From Hyaloperonospora brassicae (Eukaryota; Oomycota; Peronosporomycetes; Peronosporales; Peronosporaceae): DNA of 64,000 nucleotides. The notes beneath the pieces are model-generated. The model did no database searches and was not told the DNA's origin. It worked only from the letters and a program-made list of their open reading frames with translations. The stretch spans positions 62,001-126,000 of the forward strand of contig CANTFL010000143.1 in the NCBI GenBank assembly GCA_947650285.1. Direction: 5' to 3'. Positions 1 to 9,640 of this stretch are shown piece after piece; positions within the stretch are counted from its first letter, which is position 1; every line of letters starts with the position of its first letter. Made by a program: the position numbers and the translations under genes.

Positions 1-1876
1 TGTACGAAAAAAAGTTGCCCAGCGTCTTCATCTTCTCAACAATTTGTCCCAGCTGTAAATTCCAGACAGTTTCCGGCCACGGGGGTTCGCCAGGAAATAT
101 AAAGTGGGGTGGGATGTTGCAATGCCCAAAGTGGTTTGAAAAGACCTTCAAAGCTGTGAAGACAATTTCCCATGCCTCATCTCGTTGGTGACGGAAAAAG
201 GTTTTCAGTGGAGTCCTGGCCATGGCGACGTGCCCGTCATAGCACGCGCCAGTACGGAAACGGTGCAGAATCTCCGCTAGGTTCATTCCCCATGTCCTCG
301 CTGGCCAGGGAAAGTGAAACGGAACTACCACCGTGCCCCGAATCGGTACTTTTCCACCCATCTTCCGGTGAACTTCGACAGCGGTCAGTACTTCCATCCT
401 CCAGCCATACTCGATGTCAGTCATGTGTTGGGCATTCCAGCGTACAATCTTTCCTAAGTGGATACCCCAGACTTTCTTCCGCCATGGCGCTTCGGGTGGA
501 ATGACGAAGGTGTCAGGTACTACCGTAGACGGATGTAATGCCGAAAACGTCTTTAATAGCGGAGCACCATACCGTTTCCAGGGAGTCCCCAATAGCTTGA
601 AAGAAATACCCCATGCATCCAACAGGTCTGCGTCACGTCCGATTTGCTGAAAGTAAGTGCCACTATTCGAATAGAGTGCAATCTCTACTCCCAGCCGCAA
701 ACCCCAGGTCAGAGTTGGCCAAGGATGTTCAGACGGAACTTTAAAATGCTCTGCAACGCGGCAATGTCCGAACACTTTCACAAATGTCGCCAAAGCAGGA
801 TAAATCTTGGTCCTCCACAGTTGATCTCTGTTCCCCGATACGAGCGGCACTGTACTCAGCAAACTCCCATGCTGTTCCCATTCTTTCGCCACATCAGCCA
901 TGCGGTGGGCATTTTGCGTGCCAATTTTACCCAGTTCCAAGCCCCACATGACCTTAGGCCACGGGTGCTTATGTGGAATGACGAAATCTTCAGGAAGCGT
1001 CAGCTTGCCTGGGTATACCACCGAGTAAATCTTCAGCAATGGATCAATCTGTCGCTTCCAGGTCAAGTCCGAAAGACGAACCTCGAAGCCCAAATCCTTC
1101 AGTACGTGCGCATCACGAGTAATCTGCACAAAGTACTGTTCTCGCCACTGAGAGTCATTCATAAACATCCCAAGCTCTAGTCCCCAGGTCTGCTTCGGCC
1201 AAGGCACCTTCGACGGAACGACAAAACCTGACGTCATGGACTCGGCGTCTCCAAACTCATCAGCGAATGTGACCAGCGCTGGCAAAATGCACTCCTGCCA
1301 CTCCATGTCTCTCGGACCCCACAAGAACCCCAACTTCTCTAGTGCGTCACTGTCCGCCCTGGCTTGAGCTGCATACTTCTGTTCCGCTCGAATCTGCTTG
1401 ACTACATCTCCAAGATGTAGCCCGTAAGCATCGTAGGGCCACGGCTTTCCCACCGGGACCACGAAATCATCCTTGACGTTGCAGTGACCGTGTTCTTGGT
1501 AGAAAACACGCAGTGCGGGCAAAACCTGGTGCTTCCATGATCGATCGATGGCGTTCGTCACCGTCCACGTGAACCCCAACTTCTGCAATTCACGTTCCGA
1601 CGCAGCTACCTCTACACCATAATATCGCTTGACGTCGTTGCTCTTACGGATAAACTGGCCCAAACAGAGCCCCCACGTGACTCGCGGCCATCGTGCGTTC
1701 GAACGTGGCACCACAAACTCCTCCGGCACATCTGAGTGACCAAAGAGCGAGTGGAAAATGCGCAAAGCTGGCATAATGACACCGAGCCATTTCCCTTTTT
1801 GGTAGTCGACCGTGTTCACTATCATGGCATCCAGCGCGTCGCCAAGCGAGGCTTCCGGCTGGCGCGTGATGTCCAT
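1..1876 (-). CDS. Tandem helicase-associated (HA) repeat protein, 3' end outside window
   Basis: The minus-strand frame from the ATG at 1876-1874 stays open to the window edge (625 codons, no stop), so the C-terminus is missing here. The product is eight copies of a module of about 70 residues. Each has the core PWP-x3-WGL-x-LG followed by an IR or similar turn, then a stretch ending LGF-x-W, then a helix of the type PALxxF-x4-GH-x-VPxxFVVP. This is the signature of the helicase-associated domain (Pfam HA family) that oomycetes carry in long tandem arrays without a helicase motor; none is visible here. The cellular role is not established. The frame is open upstream of the ATG only to a TGA 18 codons back, and an acceptor-like ttggaccag ends at 1892 in phase, so the real N-terminus is probably on an upstream exon. 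Repeat recognition is firm; start and function are uncertain. Confidence 0.85.
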   Translation of the reverse strand, partial: MDITRQPEASLGDALDAMIVNTVDYQKGKWLGVIMPALRIFHSLFGHSDVPEEFVVPRSNARWPRVTWGLCLGQFIRKSNDVKRYYGVEVAASERELQKLGFTWTVTNAIDRSWKHQVLPALRVFYQEHGHCNVKDDFVVPVGKPWPYDAYGLHLGDVVKQIRAEQKYAAQARADSDALEKLGFLWGPRDMEWQECILPALVTFADEFGDAESMTSGFVVPSKVPWPKQTWGLELGMFMNDSQWREQYFVQITRDAHVLKDLGFEVRLSDLTWKRQIDPLLKIYSVVYPGKLTLPEDFVIPHKHPWPKVMWGLELGKIGTQNAHRMADVAKEWEQHGSLLSTVPLVSGNRDQLWRTKIYPALATFVKVFGHCRVAEHFKVPSEHPWPTLTWGLRLGVEIALYSNSGTYFQQIGRDADLLDAWGISFKLLGTPWKRYGAPLLKTFSALHPSTVVPDTFVIPPEAPWRKKVWGIHLGKIVRWNAQHMTDIEYGWRMEVLTAVEVHRKMGGKVPIRGTVVVPFHFPWPARTWGMNLAEILHRFRTGACYDGHVAMARTPLKTFFRHQRDEAWEIVFTALKVFSNHFGHCNIPPHFIFPGEPPWPETVWNLQLGQIVEKMKTLGNFFSY

Positions 1877-2330
1877 AGTGGAAAACCGATTCTGGTCCAA
1901 GTCCCGTATTCACGCTTGGCTGGTTCTGGTTCGTGTTGTCCCGAGACTTTTTGTCCACTAGCAAACGCTCCAAATCGTGTAGCCGGATAAAATATACAAA
2001 CGAAGTACATAAGCAGGTCGCTGGATAAAAACAGAGTGCTTGAAAAAGCTGAGCGCTCGGGAAAAGCTGAGTACGATAGAGTCGGGGCCCTGATTCCAAT
2101 CTCGCCTGCATTGCGGGCGACACAAATGCCGCATCATGTGGCCCACACATCACTCGAGAGACTTGATTTTTCTCGGCGCTTCGTCGAAAAAAGCTCAGCA
2201 TCTCCGAAGCTTCGGTGGTGTATGGCAACTGTACTTGATAAAGTAGCACGGCCTTTGCGAGCAGCTGTCACAACGAGCTCTTCTTAGCTGAGCAGCAGTA
2301 GCGCTTCAAGCATCTGCTTTCGATCGCACT
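1877..2330 (-). other. Probable 5' exon and leader region of the HA-repeat gene
   Basis: A minus-strand open stretch from about 2280 to a TGA at 2134-2136 has an amphipathic, Arg/Ser-rich composition (for example RATLSSTVAIHHRSF) of the kind found in organelle leaders. An in-frame TAA separates it from an ATG at about 2309. With the acceptor-like site ending at 1892, this suggests one or two short exons joined to the HA-repeat exon, or else a decayed 5' end. Splice sites cannot be fixed by eye. Confidence 0.3.
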
Positions 2331-2477
2331 TTGCAGCGACAACTGGCTTCCCCATGTCTCGTACAAAAATCTGATCAGACTAAAGTTTGAAGATGGACAG
2401 AGGGCGGCGGCATCGCCGTGTCACAGTGAGAACGTTTTTCCTGACTCGGTGCTGTTAAGAAGTTGCGCGATGTCCCA

Positions 2478-2561
2478 GAATGTGGACAGCTTGAAGAAGA
2501 AGTTCAAATGTGGACATCTTGAAGAAGAAGTTCGAATGTGGACAGCTTGAAGAAGAACAAA
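2478..2561. repeat. 28-bp tandem repeat, three copies
   Basis: Three consecutive 28-bp units start at 2478, 2506 and 2534. Each has the core aatgtggacagcttgaagaa with one or two substitutions, and the third diverges at its end. The repeat lies about 150-200 bp upstream of the HA-repeat gene on that gene's strand. Confidence 0.9.
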
Positions 2562-5500
2562 AAGGCAGATAATCGCCACAACATTTGCAAGTCGACACTA
2601 ATTTGGGCTCTTCGAGCACCAACGGACCGAGACGAAGACCTCCTGAGAGCCAGTCATCTGATCTCCTTACCTTGGACGGGAAGTTCCCCAAAGTGGGGCC
2701 AAGGTTAAAAGGGGGAGACCTTTTCTCCGCTGCGCTAGCTACAGGAGGCATCGCAGCGTGCGACCCGAGAGGGAAGCAATCCCCCGGTATCCCGCGGTGT
2801 GGGGCATATCGACGGAGTGTCGAACCCCTGCACCCAAGGCGCAAGCGAGTTCCTGCTATTTTCCGTCCGCCTTCTTCAGTCGCCGACCCGTTCGCCTAGC
2901 GCGGATTCCGGTCCCACGAAGAGAACTTGCCTAGAACGTGACTCTGAACGGACCCGTCCAGGTGTACCAGCGGCCTATCGGGGGTGATCGGTTTGGTACC
3001 CGGCGGTTTTTGCTATTTTCGCGCCCTGTCTACCCCCAGGACTGGATACCCGTTTCCACGTGCCCTTTGGGGAGTGCACCCCGTGTAGCCCGACGTCTCG
3101 AGCAAGCAGAATGAGAAAGCGAGGAGAAGAACGACATATTATGGTAGAAGATTAGGGAGAGATTTATCCAGACATCTAGCGCAGTCATAACGACCCACTA
3201 GACAGTCTGATCCTCCTCATTTGCAAGTCGAGAGAAGCTGACACTTTATCTGGTTGGAACGATGCGTACTAGATGTCCGAATTGACCTAACCCGGGTCAA
3301 AAGCGTCGACGTCGTGCGATGAGTTGGTTTTTTGTACTCGACTCGCCCCATCTTGGGATGCGCTGAGAGGTGTCGTATCGTGGAGCCAGTGCCTCGCATC
3401 AGACATCTACCATGCACCGTCACTAACGTGCCCATCATAGTAGCACCAGCAAGCGCGGTCGACCAATCTTGCGGTGTGTAAACGGAGCACCAGCGCCAAT
3501 CGTGGGGCACCAAAAGTAGTGACGAATATTTCCTTAGGTCGAAGCGATCGTTGCCAAACCCGATGGCGCGTGGCGCAAAACGACGCAACGTGTAGTGGGA
3601 TTCCCTCCAGTACCGCATTGTGCGGCGCGTCGCACTGGAGCGTGGGATCATCAAAGTGGTGACGCGTAACATGGGTACAACCAGATCGTAGCTGTCGTCA
3701 TTGGGCGGCCGCACGTGCACAGCGGCATTCTGTATACATTCCTTTCCCCCTTGACTTTTGTAAGGGATGGTTTCTACATGGGACGAGCTCAGCTTTTTGG
3801 GCGTGAACTGATTTGAGCTGCAGCCGCAGGCTTTGAAATGATAGTCGCTTGTGTAGATGCACGCGATAGGCAGCAGATGGGAGAGTACATGAAGGTGCAG
3901 GGGATCATGACGAGGGAGAAGTCGAGATAGATCCAGAACGATGGCGTATGTAACGATCGGAATCAGACGGCTTGATCTGTTCGAGTCGGTGAGCTGAAAA
4001 TCGGTCTGCCAAGTTAAACAGCCTGAACCGGCAATGCTTTCTGCGCAATTGTTCGTTCTTGTTCCATGCGACTGCTGCGGTCGTTCATCTGATTATGGCT
4101 CGCAGCATGTTGCAGTATTACTGCTCGACGTCTGCGGTCGAATGAATACCTCTCGACTAGACGCAAATGAGCAACAAAAAGGTAAATATATGGTAGATCA
4201 GCAAGATCTGAAGCCCACACCATAGTGTACAAGTTATCTGGTCTAGTAGAATGAATCAAGGTTCGGATAATCACGTATTATCTCGGATAGTTGGACTTGG
4301 TGGCTGGTGGATGACTTGTCCGTCGGAGGTGCAATGACCGCAATTTGTCGCAGCTGTTCGACAGAGCAACTCGTTGGTGTTGATGTGTTGAAGGGGATGA
4401 TAAAAAACACGAAGACAAGAACAATCTGGTCTTGCCGTTGCAACGACAACAATATGACCGGTGACATGGTATTGCCTATGGAGAGGAGAAAGCTATAGAG
4501 CTTTTGATACCACCGAGCGAGGAGGGTCGGCCGTGTCGCCATTACCTTCTTGCTCGTTCGCTTTTCCAAGTACGACGGATAACGAAAGCGTTGTGCGTGT
4601 TTTTGAGGACCCACAGACATAGACGTACGCGCACTCATGCACACTATGACGACACCTGCCAAAAGGTGTCTTGCCTTTTACCTTACGCACGAACAATGCA
4701 CTTCGCCCTTTGGTCTCGCTGTTATTGTCGGCACATGTCCAGCGCAGCACCTTGCTCGGGTGAGATATATAGACCGCATACAGCATGTCCTGTGTGTCGT
4801 ACGCGGTGTATCTCATCGTGGCTGTCGGGCAGAAACGCACACGGGAAGCACCTGCCGAGAAGCTTGGCGTCCGCCTCGCGCACGCTAACCATTTGAGACT
4901 CCCTTCGGGCCCGCAACAAATGGGTGAACGATGCTTGCGTGAATAACAAAGGCGAGGAAGATTGTGCAGTCTACCCAGCATGCAGTGAGAACTGAGAGTA
5001 GCATATAGGCTGCATTCACACATGCATCGTGTGCGACAGCATAAGCGGATGTACTGAAGTTGTACCTACGAGTTCTGAGCTCTATCGTACACCTCTTGCA
5101 ACTGCTCAGCAGACAAAATGGAGACGCAACAGAAAAAAGAAATTAAGCGCTTGTCGGCCTTTGTCGTGCCCCTGTGCTGCGGCTGATATGCCCACTAATC
5201 TCGTGATCGTAGCTCACAGTAGCACGCATCGAGCACGAGTGTTTAAGCACGATTCGCATCGGTGCAGGGGGTCTCCGAAATGCTCAGTAGGTGCCTGCCT
5301 TTTGCATCGTACGAAGACAAAAAAGCGAGCTACCTCAAATTGCTGCATGGACCGTGCCCACAAGGGGGAGCCTCATTGCCATGCCGTCTCGCATATGTGC
5401 ACGATACAGCAAGCACGAGACGAGATGCTAGAGGTCAGGGGCACCAATCATACTTCTTTTGACCTGATTCTCGACTTTGATGCGCTCTCGTCCATGGCTT

Positions 5501-5773
5501 TCACCCGCAGCACGTGTTTTGTATCGTAAGCGGACGAGATGCTTAACGCTGATGAACTAAATAACTCGGCTACCGTCAAACCTACTTGCTGCCGATGGCA
5601 CCGTTATGACTCCCTTTGCCTAGCATGGTACAGACAAGAGCACTGACCATGGTCCAATTTGCGATTCAACGATCGTTTCGACGCCCTGCTCGTGTGCGAT
5701 GAAGGTCAGGACGCATTTAGGTACGAAAAGCCCATGATGAGTCCTATGCCTAGAACACGGCAGCGACATCAAC
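2562..5773. other. Unassigned stretch without a recognisable gene
   Basis: A GC-rich block at about 2585-3110 differs in composition from its surroundings. It is bounded by an exact 14-bp direct repeat (catttgcaagtcga at 2582-2595 and 3218-3231), which could be the edge of an old insertion. Open frames of 100-180 codons exist (for example minus 3217-3720, minus 4243-4662 with a hydrophobic middle, plus 5029-5529). None shows a domain I recognise, and they overlap one another on both strands, so I do not call them genes. Confidence 0.4.
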
Positions 5774-6221
5774 TGTAACGGGGCACGCCTTGTGTCAAAT
5801 CAACACAAGGTTGTGTGCACATGACGTCACGTACACGTGGCGTGAGTAAGCGCAGCGAAGTAGACAGAACTCGAAAGCTCTGTCTGAGGGATAGAGTAGA
5901 ACTGCATTTAATATAGTTATGTTTCCAAATAAAACATATTTCGTCTTGAGCTAACTATATTAAACTACAATCTCCTATGTGGGTTTCTTGCTCACCACCC
6001 ATTGCGCGCGTCCATCAGCGATTGGTGGTTAATCTGGTTGATGTACCGTGAACATCAACCATCAGGTGGAGCAACCCATCAAAGAAATATTACCCTCGAG
6101 AGTAATATTCCTTCAAGCTAACTCCTTACTAGTAATGTCAATTGAACCTTATCCAAAAAGATAATGTTCAGAAATTGATACAAAGATATCAATTTTTATG
6201 TAACGGGCTCACCCCGTTACA
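5774..6221 (-). mobile_element. Solo LTR, element B family, subfamily 1 (448 bp)
   Basis: The copy starts TGTAACGGGG and ends CCCCGTTACA. It is flanked by the identical 5-bp target duplication TCAAC (5769-5773 and 6222-6226), which fixes both ends. Sequence and internal order match the LTRs of element B. It is a chain of short inverted repeats: CCTTGTGT/ACACAAGG (5788-5810), a 13-bp pair TTTAATATAGTTA/TAACTATATTAAA (5907-5964) with a nested stem, GGTTGATGT/ACATCAACC (6036-6060), AATATTAC/GTAATATT (6086-6109), AAATTGATA/TATCAATTT (6172-6195), and a terminal TGTAACGGG/CCCGTTACA hairpin. It was left by LTR-LTR recombination. The strand given is the element sense inferred from element B. Confidence 0.93.
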
Positions 6222-7070
6222 TCAACAGTCAATGGTGCTTACACCTCATCTTTGATTGCGATCGTCCGAAACGACATAGTTGAGTCATTGTTGATACGGC
6301 AGTCAGCGAGGATAGGTGCGCGATGAGTCGTGTTCTGAGTGGCAGTAGCGGCTGGACACACCACGGGCACTAGTGCCATCGAAGATTTCGCATTATGTTG
6401 CAACATAGAGATCGTGACCGCGGAGTATCTGCAGACATGCCAGCAACTTTCGATGCTACCAAGTCTTTGAATTGCTGGCATAGACAGTTGGTGGCACGAC
6501 AAGCAAAGCTGTGCCCTAGCACCGGCTGTAACACTACCAAGCGACACCAATAAACGCAGCTTCTGATTTCCATATGCGAGGGCGCAATATTTTTGTCGCT
6601 TCCTGATCAACGGAGTTCCAGTCGAGACCTTGTAGTTGCTCAGTTCGGTAGCCCGGTCGTACTCTGCGGTCATTTCATATACAGCCGCGATTGGAAATTC
6701 CAGCGTGTAGATGCAGCAGACTCACTCCACGGCGTAGTTAATGTCGAATCTGAATATACAAAGGCATTCTGGCAACCTTTACCACTCTATTGATGAAGTT
6801 AGCACGCTACCCTAGCAACTTGCGCATCATTTGAATCACCACATCGGCTACGATACAGCTCAGCTCAATCGTACTTTTAGTCCACTCCACCCCCCAATTT
6901 GGCTGTAAATACTTCATCTATCCCCAGGAGCTGGGACGAAGAATGAACACAAGCAGTCGGATGCTGAACTGTGTATTGTGACCGCAAAGTTGGTGCAACA
7001 TCGATTTGTGGAGTGGCCAGCAGCTTCGCCTTAGCATCCAAGCTTAATCGAATTTGACAGGCACTATGGG
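6222..7070. other. Locus sequence between two solo LTRs
   Basis: This is the segment into which both flanking LTRs inserted. A minus-strand ORF of 144 codons (6239-6673) and another of 85 codons (6877-7134, running into the neighbouring LTR) are present, but neither has a recognisable domain. Confidence 0.4.
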
Positions 7071-7461
7071 TGTAACGGGGCACACCCTTGCGTAACTTAA
7101 CGCAAGGGATTTGGGTGCCCCGACGGACGTACACGTGGCGAGCGAGAAAGGGTAGGTAGGGTAAAAGTAGAACTGTTATATTAATAGAATTAAGTCTTTA
7201 AACTACTGTCTCTTCGTTTGACTTAGTTCAACTATATTAATATAACTGGATGTATGGTGACGTCTCGTCACCACTCATTGCGCGCGTCTTGCGGCGATTG
7301 GTGGGTTGATATCATCACGATATCAACCAATGAACAGACCCTTTGGTCGACCCTTCAATATCACCACTTTGGTGATATTGTTTAAAGAATATCCATCTTT
7401 ATATTCTTTATTGTCACTTTCCTTAAAGTGACAATTTCATGTAACGGGCTGCCCCGTTACA
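7071..7461 (-). mobile_element. Solo LTR, element B family, subfamily 2 (391 bp)
   Basis: Ends TGTAACGGGG and CCCCGTTACA are bounded by the exact 5-bp target duplication ATGGG (7066-7070 and 7462-7466). It shares order and termini with the 5774 and 58079 LTRs but has diverged strongly. It holds seven perfect hairpins in 391 bp: CCCTTGCGT/ACGCAAGGG (7085-7108), TGGTGACG/CGTCACCA (7255-7273), GGTTGATATC/GATATCAACC (7304-7328), CAATATCACC/GGTGATATTG (7356-7380), TAAAGAATAT/ATATTCTTTA (7383-7410), TTGTCACTTT/AAAGTGACAA (7411-7434) and the terminal TGTAACGGG stem. Confidence 0.93.
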
Positions 7462-8470
7462 ATGGGTCCCTATAGATAGAATGTACTTTGCGAGCGGTGG
7501 CGAGAAGAGTAAGGGGAGAAAAGAAGGTGGTGATGTTTAAAACGGGTGGTAGAGCTTTCTTTGAAGGTATTGTTTACTTTTCTCAGTCTAGACTATTATT
7601 TAACGTATTTCCGAAATATTCTATTATTATTTTATATGGTCTCATATATTACAGCTTCTGTCAAATTCTACTTTCACACAAATTGATTATACACATATAA
7701 GGTGATTCGCAAAAATTAAGTGGGCATGTCATTCTGCATGGTCACATGCTCGTCACGTCGCATTTTTCCTGAACAACTGCCTCAATCCCGTGAACGCCAC
7801 TTCCTTGTACTATAGCAATCGCATTGCTAGAGTCGCCTGGTGGTTTTGTAAACGACCTTGACCTTAGAGCTCATGTCGCAGACTCACGAGTCCAAAATCG
7901 ACCGCAATGATTGATGCTTCTTGATCTCCAGCGACTTCATCTCCCGCAAATGCAACGTTAGCGCCTTGCAGAGTAAACTGCTATCGATTATGCGTGCGAG
8001 TCACAAGATTGTGAAGGAGGATGCTTACGCCTTCGCATAATAAATGGCCTTGCCAATGCAGCAAATAATGACAATAAAATTCCTGGTATCTCATATCACG
8101 AAGGTGTGGATGCTGTTCCCAGGGAGAATAACATAGTATGTCGTCGTCATCGAACCCTTTCTTGAAAATATATGATTAACATATAGGTTGAAGCTGAGCC
8201 ACGATTACGTCCTACATTTAATGAACGAGAACTGGATCACGTACCCCGTCCATGATAGCCACGTGTGCCAATTGCAGAACCTTCGATGAATAAGCGGCAA
8301 ATACTTTATCCCGATGGGTGGAAATAACGGGGGCTGGAGCGGTGGAGCTCCCAAAGTCTTTAACGTCAGCAATTCGAAGTGCCTTTTAAGGTTTAGTCCG
8401 GAAAGTCGTCGATATAACTACGAGATACATCAATAAGTTATCAACAGGAAGAAGTAGACGCAGCTATACG
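7462..8470. other. Intergenic, no gene seen
   Basis: A mixed AT-rich sequence between a solo LTR and element A. The only plus-strand ORF (7488-7700) is 70 codons and low in complexity. I see nothing assignable. Confidence 0.5.
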
Positions 8471-9597
8471 TGGTAAAGCGACTACTCAAATTAGCGATCG
8501 GGGAACTGATCGCGTTCCAGTAATATCCGAGTCAGTTAATGGGTGGCAGCGCCGGTCCCACAACTGGTCGGATCGCGTCCATTGGACGGTCAGACAAAAC
8601 TGGATGTCAGATAGGACAGGACGGGACATGCGATATCGGGTTTGGGTATGACGGACGAAGGGTACGAGTCCTGGAGATGGGGTTATTGGCATGGGGAAGA
8701 TTATGTTGGCGATCAGTTGATCAAGGTGGAAACCACGATCAGCAAGGCAATCGCGATCAAGGAGGAAATCGAGACCGCGATCGGCGATCAAATATGTAAT
8801 CGCGATCAGTAAGGCGATCGCGATCAGGAGGCGATCAAGATCGTGATCAGGAATCGGGTATGAGATCGCGATCAGGCTAGTGTGGGTTACACCAGACGAT
8901 CGGCGACCAGAAGGGCGACTCCGATCGGATAAGTATATCAGGTGTGTGTCACTTAAGTACAAGGTCGCGACCGCCTAGAGAGAGCGACATGTGGCAAACG
9001 ATGTCCAAAACATGGGGATATGGATAGGGTTGTTGGGTTTGATTGGTTAACAGTAAACATAGTTCAATTTGTTTCATGGTACACGTGTCGACTTCTCCTC
9101 CGGGCGGATCACTGGCCACCCGACGTCAAGGAAAAGTCACATACTTTAATCAAGTGATACCCTGGATAGTTTGGCCAGGGATCAAGAACTATCAAACAAC
9201 ACCCCAACTGCGACTGGACGCAGGAAACCCTTTGTGGCTGAGGACTCAAGATCGCGAGACGGCTCAAGTGGTCAGAAGGCTCGCGAATCAAGGTCTACAT
9301 TTGGACAAGGCGATCTGTTACAGACCAGAGTGACTAATATCGAGCTCCCTACGAGTATGCAAGTGATCCCGTGACGAATCCCACGAGATTACGTCAACCC
9401 CGATCGTGGTGTGAAGATTTCCACACCGAGATCAAATCTCTATCCCGTCGCAAACACGGTCTAGTTTTACATTGACACGAGTCCACCTGGAAGAGTGCAA
9501 CCCGTCCGACCGACGGGTGCACAAGGTGAGAAAGGATATCATGAACAGATAATTAAAGTACCCCCTCTGTTAGTTAGTCGACCTGGCGCCAGTGGAG
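8471..9597 (+). repeat. Element A 5' LTR (about 1127 bp)
   Basis: It begins TGGTAAAGCG and ends CAGTGGAG just before the primer site. The 3' boundary is set by analogy with the solo LTR at 47374-48420, whose exact target duplication shows that this family ends GAG rather than CA. The segment 8708-8938 is extremely rich in GATC (16 counted). The 158-codon and 96-codon ORFs inside it recur in the right LTR and are LTR sequence, not genes. A hairpin GGTGTG/CACACC lies at about 9409-9426. Confidence 0.9.
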
Positions 9598-9600
9598 TCT

Positions 9601-9614
9601 TGGTATCGAATCCT
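9601..9614 (+). other. Putative primer-binding site of element A
   Basis: TGGTATCGAATCCT begins three bases after the LTR. TGG pairs with the CCA end of a tRNA and the next bases look like an acceptor stem complement. The tRNA is not identified. Confidence 0.55.
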
Positions 9615-9640
9615 CAAAAGACTATCACCATTCCACCATA

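Noticed and set aside
172..1180. Three overlapping plus-strand ORFs (110, 78 and 178 codons)
   Set aside because: They are antisense shadows of the HA-repeat exon, which is open for 625 codons on the minus strand and has repeated domain motifs.
1644..2249. 201-codon minus-strand ORF
   Set aside because: Its last third overlaps the HA-repeat frame in another phase and the rest has no domain; part of it may contain the true first exon but not as this ORF.
4243..5023. Minus-strand ORFs with a hydrophobic stretch that might be a membrane protein
   Set aside because: Two frames overlap, plus-strand ORFs of similar length cover the same bases, and no family motif is present.
8486..8962. 158-codon minus ORF also present at 21159-21635
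   Set aside because: The identity reflects the two LTR copies; residues follow the GATC repeats and no protein family is evident.
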